Part shown: piece by piece, positions 1 to 10,515 of the stretch | Numbering within the stretch: position 1 is the first letter of the stretch | Layout of the letters: every line of letters starts with the position of its first letter | Assembly: GCA_019916065.1 (NCBI GenBank) | Contig: CM034234.1 | Location: forward strand, 12,134,520 to 12,198,519 | Reading direction: 5' to 3' | DNA length: 64,000 nt | Origin: Vitellaria paradoxa | Taxonomy: Eukaryota; Streptophyta; Magnoliopsida; Ericales; Sapotaceae | Translations under genes and position numbers: made by a program | The notes under the pieces: generated by a model | What the model was told of the DNA's origin: nothing | The model's input: the letters and a program-made list of their open reading frames with translations, nothing else | The model's database searches: none

Positions 1-131
1 TGCACTCAATCTTTTTTATACAATGTTCAAATCTTATTTTTAACCTATTTTTCATTTATAAATAACCAAAAACATTTCTTAAACTCGTGGCAAAAATATA
101 GAGGTTAAAGAAAAAAACCCCCTGAATATAA
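1..131. other. Flank left of the outer retrotransposon
   Basis: AT-rich sequence outside the outer chromovirus LTR. No ORF or recognisable repeat is visible in this short piece. Confidence 0.4.
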
Positions 132-1063
132 TGTCACACCCTGAGTTTTAACAGAAAAATTGAAATATAATAACTGAACTAACTACATAAGTTCCTCTCT
201 AATCTAACTGTTTAAAAATATTACACATATGTCAGGCCTTACGCTATCAAATAATCATCGATCTTGGTCAGCTGTTGACATCTGTCAGTCTCAGTTCTTA
301 CTATTAGACGGCCTCTCCATTAAAACTCATGAAACAAGGTGAACTACTAAGCCCAGTAGGAAAAATATTTAAATAATATTAACAAGTATTTTCATATAAA
401 ATAGATACTAAATGCTAAAAGTAATTGTCATTATTATATAAAATAGATGATAACAGTACAAATTAAATAAATAAGCAGCGAAATGTTCATTCAAAACTAT
501 TCTCTTTTTACTCTTATAATATCTTGCCACCCTTATAACACCGTTCACCCTTATAACACCTTAATATATCCATCATATAAGGTAAACGAAATCGTTATAA
601 TATCATAATAACTTTTTTCCACTTTTATATCCCCGCACTACTCTTATAACATAACTTTGTTACCTTAATCTGATGGCATGAATTCTCAAAATACAATCAA
701 TATTAATACCCAAACAACTATCAGCAAATTTTAAAATATCTGAGAGCAATTCCTCAAACCACGTAAAACCCAACTCCATCAATTTACATTATCCTATAAT
801 ATTATAATAATTATGCAATGAAATTATATATTCTTATCATATTTTTATACAAAATACTAAATTTCAACTATACGAATAAATCTCCCATCTGAAGGATCCA
901 GTAACCTTTCTTATTGATTTTTTCCTTGATCTAAGTTAAATTCTGTGTGAACAAATTATGGCTAGTTAACACGTGTTCGTATGCTATTGTCTAATCACTT
1001 TAATTGTTACATTTAGGAGGTTTAGATTAATAATTTTTTTTTGTTACCAACAATTTTATCTAG
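132..1063 (-). repeat. 3' LTR of the chromovirus, outer half
   Basis: This stretch aligns with 21472 onward: both start TGTCACAC and share AGTTTTAACAGAAAAAT and ATGAAACAAGGTGAACT. The alignment weakens beyond about 650, where the right-hand LTR seems to have lost roughly 1 kb. The half ends at the Athila insertion point. Confidence 0.8.
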
Positions 1064-2772
1064 TGCTTGCTCGATTCCAATGTATCAATATTGGCTCGAC
1101 CCCAAGTGCAGGGTGTCTATTGAAGCACAATAACCGGTGAGAACCGGATCGTGTCCACAGAGAGCCTTAGTAAAAATTAGTGAACAAATGATTCTTGGAA
1201 AAGGTTTTAGACAAATTTTCAACCCCACAATGAATGATAGAGATTCAATTTGGTTTTAGAAATGGTTGTTTGGATAAAATGTTTTAAAAACAAATTTAAG
1301 AAAACCTTGGATCCAAAACAAGCTCGTAGTGATTGACAATAAATTCCAAGGATTCTACACCTAAAAAGGGTAGATCAAAAGATAATCTAGAAATAAAACC
1401 ACTTAGAACAATCCAAATCTGATTTGAGTAAGAAATTAAGAACAAAAATCTGCTGAGAATTCAAATCAAACACCTAATAGGCATAGCTCATAGATCTTAC
1501 ATACAAATCCTAGGAATAGCAATTGCCATACAAATCTAAAAGAAAGGCATGATAATTTTATGTAGAAATCTGTAAGTAAAGGCCATAAACCATACAAAAT
1601 TGGAGTTCAATTGAAATCTCAACTCAAAAATCAATAATCAATTCAAATCAAACATAGATTTTTCCTTTAACACATAAGATTTCAACATTAAGCCCATTAC
1701 CTTGAAATTCTTGCAAATCAACTACGAAACTTGCCTTGAATCCAAGAGAAAAGTCTACTCAAACATCATAAAAGAAGAAAATAATAAAAATTGAAGTAAA
1801 TCCATTCATAGAACTGAAATTCTGATACAAGAATTCAAAGAAATGAAGATGGAATCACTTTCTCTCTCTACAATTCTCTCTCTCTAAAAGGAAAGCTTAA
1901 CTGAAAGAAATGAATCTGTATATCCCTAAACGACCTCCTTCGTACATATATATATGAAATATAACATGTAAAAGTACATAACTGCCCATTTCTCAAAAGC
2001 TGAATTTCAGGATCCTCGAATTGCAGGTTGGTTCGAACAAAGGTTCGAACAGACTGATTGGTTCGAACAAAGGTTCGAACCAATTTCTGGGACTTAGTCA
2101 AATTTTACTCCAATTAGACTTTGCACAGCCTCTGTTGTTCTAACCAGTGTTTGAACCAAAGTTGGTTCGAACAAGGGTTCGAACCAAAGTCTGGGACTTA
2201 GAAAATTTTCTTCCAGTTGAACCTTGCACAGCTTCTGTTGATCGAACCAATGTTTGAACAAGGGTTGGTTCGAACCAAGGTTCGAACCTAAATCTGGGAC
2301 TTAGAAATTTTTGAGCTCTGTAACTTTTCACCCTTCTGTCGATCGAACCAAGGTTCAAACCACATGTGGTTTGAACAAAGGTTCGAACCACTTTGCCTTA
2401 GTCAAATTTAGCACTTGTTGGTCTATGCTTGGCTTCTGTTGTTCTAACCAAGGTTCAAACAACCTATGGTTTGAACATTGGTTCGAACCACTTTTTCCAA
2501 CACTTAGCCAAAATCTGCTGCATCTTTTTCTGGTTTGCCTTCTGTTGTTAGAACATTGGTTTGAACAACAGTTGGTTCAAACATGTGTTCGAACCAACTT
2601 CTTGATTTCATCCAATTTAGCCCAACTTCATCCATTTTAGTCCCAAACACCTGCAAATCACAAGAATTCCTCATGAATGCATTTAAAAACAATTTATCAT
2701 CTTTTTAAGATATAAATCCACCTAACAAATCACTAATTAAGGTTAATGATTGTACTTTTCATAGTACAATCA
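1064..2772 (-). repeat. 3' LTR of the Athila element
   Basis: The 1709-bp copy matches 13094-14802 at a constant offset of 12030 with no length difference. On the - strand it starts TGATTGTACTATG and ends CGAGCAAGCA. A candidate TATA box lies at 1946-1955. A cluster of GTTCGAAC palindromes occupies 2028-2610, which is U3 on the - strand. Short ORFs seen here only translate that repeat and are not genes. Confidence 0.95.
2028..2610. repeat. GTTCGAAC palindrome array in U3 of the 3' LTR
   Basis: I count eleven exact GTTCGAAC octamers in under 600 bp, plus many degenerate forms (GTTTGAAC, GTTCAAAC). Most come in pairs, two octamers a few bases apart, such as GGTTCGAACAAAGGTTCGAA. Pairs are separated by about 60-80 bp units that also repeat CTGGGACTTAG and TTGCACAGC, so the array is a diverged tandem repeat with a palindromic core. 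The same array occurs in the 5' LTR and again at 6344-6515. Confidence 0.9.
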
Positions 2773-2786
2773 CACCCCCCAACTTG
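2773..2786 (-). other. Polypurine tract of the Athila element
   Basis: On the - strand CAAGTTGGGGGGTG directly precedes the TG of the 3' LTR, the position at which plus-strand DNA synthesis is primed. Confidence 0.9.
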
Positions 2787-4466
2787 AGATTTGCTAGGCC
2801 CTAGCAAATTAGCTCAACAAGAAGTCACTTCTCAGTCTTTAACCTAATTCAAGGTTGCACATGACATCTTAATGCAAATTCTTTTAAATTTTCAAGTTCA
2901 ACTCCCCAAGATAATTAAAAGTTAACATGGAACTTCATAGGAGCAACACTCTATTCATTGTATGATCTTAAAACATGAATCAATCCATCATGCTCATAAT
3001 TCCTCACTAGAACATAAATCTAACTCAATGATGCATAAAAAAATTCTCTCAAGTCTTGACTTCAATCCTCACAGGGCATACTCTCTTTAATAAAATGAGA
3101 ATTGGGTAAGACACTCTTGGAAGATTCTTTCATAAGAGTAAGTGTAAAGCCAATTCTAGTAAGAACCTTCCTTAAGTCAAAAACGATAAAATTCAATGAA
3201 TATTGGACTTGGTGTAGCTCTATGAAAGGAATAATCCATAGCAATGAAAATCTTGAACTATTTCACATTGAGAACTTCAAATTCAACTCACTTGACACCT
3301 TAGATCCATTAGGTCTTTATTGGGTTGTAATGGGGTTAAGAGGTTAAATGTGGGACCAAGGAAGGGAAGGGATATTCCAAAATGTGCCTTAGTTGTGTAA
3401 TTTGATCCCTCTCTTCTCAATCATACTCCATTCTTTGTTCCTTTTCCTTCACCCTTTTTGAATTCCCCAAAATGTTAATTCTCTTCAAACTCTTCTTTTT
3501 TTTTTCTTTTCATATTATTTTTTTTCTCTTTTTTTTTAAATTTTTTTTATTTATTTAGAAATTGAAAAACACATCCTTGTATCACTCTTCTTTTCCTTTT
3601 CTTTCCTTTTTATCAACCTCTATTTCCTCAAAACTACCACTACCCTTGGCTCATTCTACCTCCCTTAAGCTTATATACTACTAAGGCACTTAGGTAGGTT
3701 TAAAATTTTGTAAGGATTAGGGTATTGTTCAAGGCTCCAAAAGAATTATGCATTCATGCATTCATAGCTCAACTTGGCTCCTAAGGAAAATTAATTAAGA
3801 AAGAAAGGTCAATAAGGCTCAACAATGCAAGGATGGCCTACTTCACTTCCAAGGGTTCAATTTAGTTGACCAATCCATTCCAATGTTGATGGTTCAAGCT
3901 GATGAGTTTCTCATGCTTAAGGATTCAAAACAAGTAATTAGAGCTACTAAAAGAATATAGATGTGAAAAACATGCGAGATTAAGTTCAACCACTCAACAA
4001 AGGAAGCTAAAGGCTCAAATCTCACAAGGCTAGTCTCCACTTATTAGAGAATAAATATATGCATTTCTTGAGTCAAACTTATGTCCCAAGAGTTCATACT
4101 CACACAATTTCCCAATGCACAATTTAATTTCACACAACTTCAAAAGTGTTGAAACTATGAACTCCATGTTGACAATTAAGACTTAAAGGATAAATCACAA
4201 GCAATTCTCAAGAATGAGCATTAATTAACCATGTACATGCTTTGAATCAAGTCAAGAACTAAAAAGAAACTTCATTTCATTTCACTTCATTTCAAGTTTC
4301 ACAAAAAGTTCATATTCAGCCTTTGATTACAAAAACATATCAGTTCTCTCTTCACAGGCTTACTACAAGTCAAAAAGTCCTACAATAAAGCAACAAAATT
4401 AACTAAAGTCAAAAAAATACTACAACTCCTAGCTTGGTGACAACAAAACAAAACAGCTCCTAAGAT
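2787..4466. other. Non-coding 3' internal region of the Athila element
   Basis: This lies between the stop of the 3' ORF and the polypurine tract. It is AT-rich with T-rich tracts near 3500-3560 and no conserved ORF; the short ORFs in it resemble nothing known. A long untranslated 3' region is usual in Athila elements. Confidence 0.6.
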
Positions 4467-5864
4467 CTAAGAACCAAGAGGAGGGTCCTCGGATGGCACT
4501 GATGAAGTCCCAGCAGTTGTAGCAGAAAGCAGTAGCTCCAGCTTAGCCTCAATGGCTGCAATCCTCTTCCCTTGGTTTTGGAGTTCTTGCTTGATAAAGT
4601 ACTGGTCATCCTTAATCTCTCCAAGCTTGACCTTCACTTCATCCCACTTCTCTAGCATCTTCTCCATAACTTCTTCAGTTGTGGTCCCTTCTTTCTTCTT
4701 CTTATGGCTTGCACTTCTTTCCCTAGATGAAGCAGTGATATGCCCCAATGGCTTGGCCACTTGCTCCCCTAGTTCAGTTGTGACCTTCTTCTTGCAGACA
4801 AATTTTGTGATGAATCCAGCAAATGGTAGCCCACTGACTCCTTTCTTTATCTTGGAAGCCTCAGCCATGTTTTCCCAGATAAGCTGCCCCAATTCCACCT
4901 TCAATCCCTTGTCAATTGCATACAAAAGTAAGCCCCTCTCATAACTCAACTCAGAAGTGTTCATCACTGGATTGAGTTGTGAACATGCTAAGAAGTGTAA
5001 TGAGTTGAACTTTGAGTTCAACCTATTCTTAGCAATCTTCTTCTTGTGGCCCCACTCAGCTTTGGGGTTTCTAGTTAATACCTTAGCCAAAGCATCCTTG
5101 TCAAGAGCTTCCTCAATTGAGAATGGGAATTGAGGTTGCTTTTCCTCCTTCAATCCAAAAAATTTCCTCACATCCTTAGGAGAGACTTCAATGTGAATTC
5201 CCCTCACTTTAGTCACAATACAATCTTTCCCTTCCTTCTTGAGGTCCAAAATGTTGGCATAGAATTCTTGGACAATGGGAACCACAGCTACTCCACTATA
5301 TTGAGCCCATTTTTCCCATTTCCTTGCTTCAAAATTCTGTTTCAATTTAAATTCTTCTCCTTGAAAATGGCTCAGCTCCATCCCTCTCTCCACTATCACA
5401 GACCTCTTGCTCCAATACTTAGCAAACCCCTTTTGTGCTCGAGCACTTGAGAACTTGAAGTCATCATAGGGATCACCCTCTTCTTCCTCATTCCCAGCTT
5501 CCTCATTTAACTCCTCAGTCAAATTTCTAATGGTTTAAGTAGTGGCCTCTGATTGGGGTTCCAGGGGTGTCCTTGGTGTTTGCTCTGAAGTGGGGGTGAG
5601 ATGGGATTGTAATTGTTCAATGGGTAGGTTGGATGTGGGCTGAGCTGTAGGTGTTGGATTGAGGTCCAGTTGATGGCTTGGTTGGTCAGTGGCAATTGCT
5701 GGGCTAATCTCAGCTGGTGTAACAGCAGGTAGGGTCCCAGGTTGGCTAGTGGATTGGGTTTTTGCTCTTTTCTTGGTTGGGGTGAGTTTTTCAGGTTCTG
5801 AGTGTTGAGGACCAGCTCCTTTACCCTTCTTCCTCTTCTCATACACTTTCTTAGGTGAAGTCAT
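4467..5864 (-). pseudogene. Athila 3' ORF (putative plant transposon protein-like), one internal stop
   Basis: The ORF starts at the ATG at 5862-5864 (MTSPKKVYEKRKK) and runs to 4467, about 465 codons, broken by a single TAA at 5535-5537. The frame is continuous on both sides of that stop. The first ~110 residues are basic and then rich in Pro, Thr and Gln, so probably disordered. The second part (about 350 residues) has the pattern FYANIL, VRGIHIEVSP, FFGL and ends in a coiled-coil-like Lys/Glu segment. That resembles the domain annotated as putative plant transposon protein, found in plant Gypsy elements. Athila elements carry an extra ORF here, sometimes called env-like. I see no signal peptide or membrane segment, so an envelope role is not supported. 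Its role is unknown. Confidence 0.7.
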
Positions 5865-6343
5865 TGTTAACAACTAGAAAAAATTCAGAGTAAAGCTCAC
5901 TGGCACCAGCTCAACTATCACTGCCACCCACAATTCCACCAGCACAAGAAACTCTTCAACAAAATAAACCAAACCACTAATTTTTACACCCAATCAATTT
6001 TTAATTTCACCCAAATATCTCCAAAAATTCACAGCTCAACAAATTTCCTACTTTCGATTTTTCTAATAGAAGATGAACAGTGTCCGAAATTCTACCTCGA
6101 TGGACTCTGTGTTGCGTTGAGCTGATGCAGAGCTAAAATCCTTGATGCTTTTTGAGCTCAAATGAAGCTTAGATTTACAAATTAAGAGACCCCTTTCAAT
6201 CGGAATCACAATCAGCCCACCAAAGCCTTCAAGCTGCTTGTCTCTGTTCGTACCAACGTTAGGACCCAAAACAGTGAAATGAACAGTGAAATGAGCCCTA
6301 ATTTTTCTGAAGTGGTCTATTTATAGTCTGCCAGGACTGCCCG

Positions 6344-6515
6344 ATGGTTCGAACAAAGGTTCGAACCGTCCAATGGTTCGAACACTGGTTCGAACAAACT
6401 AACTTTTCTCAGTTGGTTCGAACAAAGGTTCGAACAAATTAACCTGACTGACTTGGTTTGAACATTGGTTCGAACAAACTCCTCTTAATCTTTTGTTCAT
6501 ACATGGGTTCGAACC
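6344..6515. repeat. Second GTTCGAAC array, upstream of the 3' ORF
   Basis: Eight exact GTTCGAAC octamers lie in about 170 bp, again mostly paired. The array is just upstream, on the - strand, of the 3' ORF. It is the same motif as in the LTR U3, but the spacer sequence differs. The likely reading is a duplicated U3 regulatory block, perhaps driving an internal transcript. Confidence 0.85.
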
Positions 6516-6812
6516 AATGTACATCAGAAATCCTATATCAGTTTAGCTCAGCTCTGAATCCTACCTCTTCTTGCCTTAGCTCATAAGAACTGAATTGAAT
6601 TGTCACCAAGACTAAGACTCTCTAAATCTATTATTTACCAAAAGAATTTAACTAAAAAGACTCAAATTCCTAAAATTAACCAAAAATTTTCAAAATTTGC
6701 AAAATTTTTTTGATTTTCTGATTTTTTTTTTTCAAACATTCATGCTCAGATTATAACATGTTATGCAACATCAATCCAACACAACAATTACAATCATGAA
6801 GATGGTTACCTT

Positions 6813-6824
6813 CCCCCCCAACTT
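6813..6824 (-). other. Polypurine-tract-like motif, internal copy 1
   Basis: The - strand reads AAGTTGGGGGGG, matching the core of the functional tract at 2773-2786. It lies between integrase and the 3' ORF. Confidence 0.6.
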
Positions 6825-6974
6825 AAATTGAACATTGTCCCCAATGTGGAAATATGCAATCAAATCATCATGAATATGGGAAGGAAGTTACCTTAGTCAA
6901 TCAAATCCTTTGTAAAAATACCTGAATTGATGCACACAAATGATGTCACCTGAATTGAATCTCCTTCCTTGTTT

Positions 6975-6986
6975 CCCCCCCAACTT
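6975..6986 (-). other. Polypurine-tract-like motif, internal copy 2
   Basis: The - strand again reads AAGTTGGGGGGG, 162 bp from internal copy 1. Such internal tracts could prime extra plus-strand synthesis or mark a past duplication of the 3' end. Confidence 0.6.
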
Positions 6987-7150
6987 GGATAACACTGTCA
7001 AGCTAAATTCATCAAAGCTCACAAAGATTGTTAAGAGAGCAAATGAAGAAACCCAATCATGAATGATAATTCAGTAAAATAAAAGAAAAAGAAATATAAA
7101 CCTAAACACTACTCCTAATCTACTTTATTCATTGATTCAAAAACTTTCAA

Positions 7151-8533
7151 TCATTCAAATGGAGGTGGGTCCTCCAACTCCCAAGATTCCACCTCGGCCA
7201 CAAAATTTTCGAGATACGGTTTCAAACGATGGCCATTCACTTGCAAAACTTGCCCATCCACAAGGTTTTCAATCTCAAATGCCCCAAATTCATTCATAGA
7301 CTTGATAATGTAAGGTCCAACCCATCTTGACTTCAATTTGCCCGGAAAAAGGTGCAACCTAGAGTCATACAAAAGGACTTTCTGGCCTACATGCAATTCT
7401 TTTTGCAAAATTTTCAAATCATGCAACCTCTTCATGGTGATCTTGGAGGCCTTTGAGTTCTCATAAGCATCATGCCTAATTTCCTCTAATTCATTCAATT
7501 GCAACTTCCTTTGAATGCCTGACTCATCTATGTTCTCATTGAATTGTCTTATGGCCCAATATGCCTTGTGCTCCATCTCCACAGGCAAGTGACAAGCCTT
7601 CCCGTAAACCAACCTATAGGGAGACATACCCAAAATGGTCTTATATGCTGTTCTATATGCCCATAATGCATCGGTTAACCTCAAAGACCAATCCTTCCTA
7701 GTTGGGTTCACAGTTTTCTCAATTATCCTCTTTATCTCCCTATTGGCTAATTCAGCTTGACCACTAGTTTGGGGATGATAGGCTGTTCCCACCTTGTGAA
7801 CTACCCCATATTTTCTCATTAACAAACCTACGGGTCTATTGCAAAAATGTGTCCCTCTGTCACTAATCATTGCCCTTGGCATGCCAAATCGAGAAAACAC
7901 ATTTTCCTTTAAAAACTTGATCACTACCCGATGGTCATTTGTTCTAGTGGGAATGGCCTCTACCCACTTAGACACATAATCCACGGCCACCAAAATGTAT
8001 TCATATCCAAAGGAATTCAAAAATGGCCCCATAAAATCCATTCCCCAACAATCAAAGATATCCAAGACATAAATGGGGTGCAAAGGCATCATATTTCTCC
8101 TAGTTAGGCCTCCAAGCCTCTGACATCTATCGCACGTAAGGCAAAATGCATGAACATCCTTAAACATGGTGGGCCAGTACAATCCACATTGTAAGATCTT
8201 GGCCACAGTCTTTTTAGCTGAAAAGTGTCCACCACATGCCAAGGTATGACAAAATTTCATCACACTCTGAAACTCACTATCAGGAATACACCTCCTAATG
8301 ACTTGGTCTGGACAGTACTTGAAAAGATAAGGCTCATCCCAGAAAAAGAATTTCACATTCCTAAAGAATTTCTTCCTATCCAGCAAAGTCCAATGAGAGG
8401 GTATCATGCCTGAAGCCAAATAATTTGCTATGTCAGCATACCAAGGAATTTGGGAAGACTCAATGGTAGACACAAGAAGTAAATCCTCATCTGGAAAGGT
8501 CTCATTAATGGGAGGGTCATAAGCTATCAAGTC
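7151..8533 (-). pseudogene. Athila integrase (C-terminal part of pol)
   Basis: About 460 residues continue the RT-RNase H frame after one in-frame TAG. The zinc-binding HHCC region is present (GGHFSAKKT, then CLTCDRC). The catalytic core shows Asp in WGMDFMGPF, Asp in ISDRGTHF and Glu in [11 protein letters not shown], so the D,D-E triad is complete. The C-terminal portion ends LKPYLENF and has no chromodomain, as expected for Athila. Integrase inserts the cDNA into host DNA; here the upstream stop would prevent normal expression. The domain itself shows no further break. Confidence 0.93.
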
Positions 8534-10515
8534 CTATTGAGGAAGTCTAGAAAGATGATCCGCTACCACATTTTCTACCCCCCGTTTATCCTTAATCTCT
8601 AAATCAAACTCCTGAAGCAATAGAATCCATCTAATCAGCCTAGGCTTGGAGTCTTGTTTGGTAAGGAGGTATTTAAGGGCAGCATGATCTGTGTAAACTA
8701 TGACATGTGAGCCAATCAAATAAGACCTAAACTTATCTAGTGCATATACTACTGCCAATAACTCCTTTTCAGTTGTGGTGTAATTCTTTTGGGTGTCACT
8801 AAGGGACTTGCTGGCATAGTATAGTACATAAGGTCTTTTATCTTTCCTTTGGCCCAAGACTGCACCTATGGCACAATCGCTGGCATCACACATCAATTCG
8901 AAAGGCAAAGTCCAGTCAGGTGTCTGAATGATAGGAGCTGAGGTGAGTAGCCCCTTCAATTTCTCAAATGCAACCTGACACTCAAGGGTCCAATCAAAAG
9001 GTGCATCATGAACTAGAAGGTTACACAATGGTCTGGCTATAGCACTAAAAGATACAATGAACCTCCTATAAAACCCTGTATGGCCAAGAAATGATCTCAC
9101 ATCTTTCACACACCTAGGGGTTGGGAGCTTTTGAATGATTTCTACCTTAGCCTTATCTACTTCAATACCTCTAGAAGAAACAACATGGCCTAGGACAATA
9201 CCTTGTGTCACCATGAAGTGACATTTTTCCCAATTCAACACTAGATTTTTCTCTTCACACCTTGTTAACACCCTTTCTAGATTCCTCAAACATGCCTCAA
9301 AATCACTCCCATACACAGTGAAATCATCCATGAATACCTCAAGAAACTTCTCCACAAAATCACTAAAAATACTCATCATGCACCTTTGAAATGTGGCCGG
9401 CGCATTACACAAACCAAAAGGCATGCGCCGGTAAGCAAAGGTACCAAAAGGGCATGTGAATGTTGTCTTTTCTTGATCCTCAAGAGCAATCTCGATTTGG
9501 TTATAACCAGAATATCCATCGAGAAAGCAATAAAATGGTTGTCCAGCTACCCTCTCTAAGACCTGATCAATAAAGGGCAAGGGGAAGTGGTCTTTCCTAG
9601 TCACGGCATTTAACTTCCTGTAGTCAATGCACATGCGCCACCCTGTCTGAATCCTAGTGGGCACAAGTTCATTGCTCTCATTCTTAACAACCGTAACTCC
9701 AGACTTCTTTGGAACAACCTGGGTAGGACTCACCCATTGAGAATCAGAAATGGGATATATGATCCCAGCATCTAGGAGCTTAAGGACTTCTCCTTTAACT
9801 ACCTCCTTCATGTTAGGATTCAACCTCCTCTGAGGTTGTCTCACTGGTTTAGCCCCCTCCTCTAGATAAATGGAGTGTGTGCAAATGAGTGGGCTAATCC
9901 CATGAAGGTCTGCTATTGTCCAACCTAGTGCCTTCTTGTGTCTTTTCAACATCTCTACTAGCTCTTCTTCTTGGTCCTCAGTAAGCTGAGAAGATATGAC
10001 CACTGGGTATGACTCTTCCTCTCCTAAAAATGCATATTTAAGCTCACTAGGAAGAGGTTTCCTATCAGGCTTGGGTGGCTTGACAATGGAGGATCCAGGG
10101 TTGACCATGTTTGGGGTAAGGTTTTCTATAGATTGGTCAGACTGCTCTATAGACATGATGGGTGCACTATCTAACCAATTCAACACCTCCAAGACATCTT
10201 CATCATCAACCTCATCCCTATAATCTTTTCCATCTCCTAATGTCAATGCCTTCTCTAAAGGATCACCAACAAACTCCCTCTCAACATATTCCTCCGTAAC
10301 TGTCTGAATCAAGTCCACCTCTCTTATATCCTCCTCTTCCTCTATGGGTTGCTTAGCAACTCTAAAGATGTTCATTTCAGCTGTCAAATTCCCATAGGAG
10401 ATTTTCATAAGACCATTCCTACAATTGATGACTGCATTAGTTGTTGCTAGGAAAGGTCTTCCTAAAATGACAGGAACAGGTGGAATGGAACCTTGAGGGG
10501 TAGGCTGAGTGTCCT
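8534..10515 (-). pseudogene. Athila reverse transcriptase and RNase H
   Basis: The frame opens just after the protease frameshift (about 10510-10515) and runs 650 or so codons to a TAG at 8534-8536. RT motifs are clear: [24 protein letters not shown] and the catalytic FMDDF. RNase H follows with [25 protein letters not shown] and DHLSRLPQ. The stop falls exactly at the RNase H-integrase boundary. The - strand reads CCTCAATAGGACTTG there, so a single substitution in the codon after Pro-Gln is enough to explain it. RT copies the element RNA into cDNA in cytoplasmic particles, primed by tRNA-Asp. The catalytic domains look intact apart from this stop and the upstream frame loss. Confidence 0.95.

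Noticed and set aside
2028..2610. GGTTCGAAC motifs as tRNA gene B boxes
   Set aside because: No A box, no cloverleaf and the motif is reiterated many times; it is only B-box-like.
1868..2692. Several ORFs of 60-110 codons rich in VRTFVRTN or WFEP words
   Set aside because: They are translations of the GTTCGAAC repeat in the LTR, recur identically at 14170-14722, and have no domain.
10437..10515. Programmed ribosomal frameshift between protease and RT of Athila
   Set aside because: The shift falls inside the conserved protease-RT linker motif and a single extra base restores the family pattern, so mutation is simpler.
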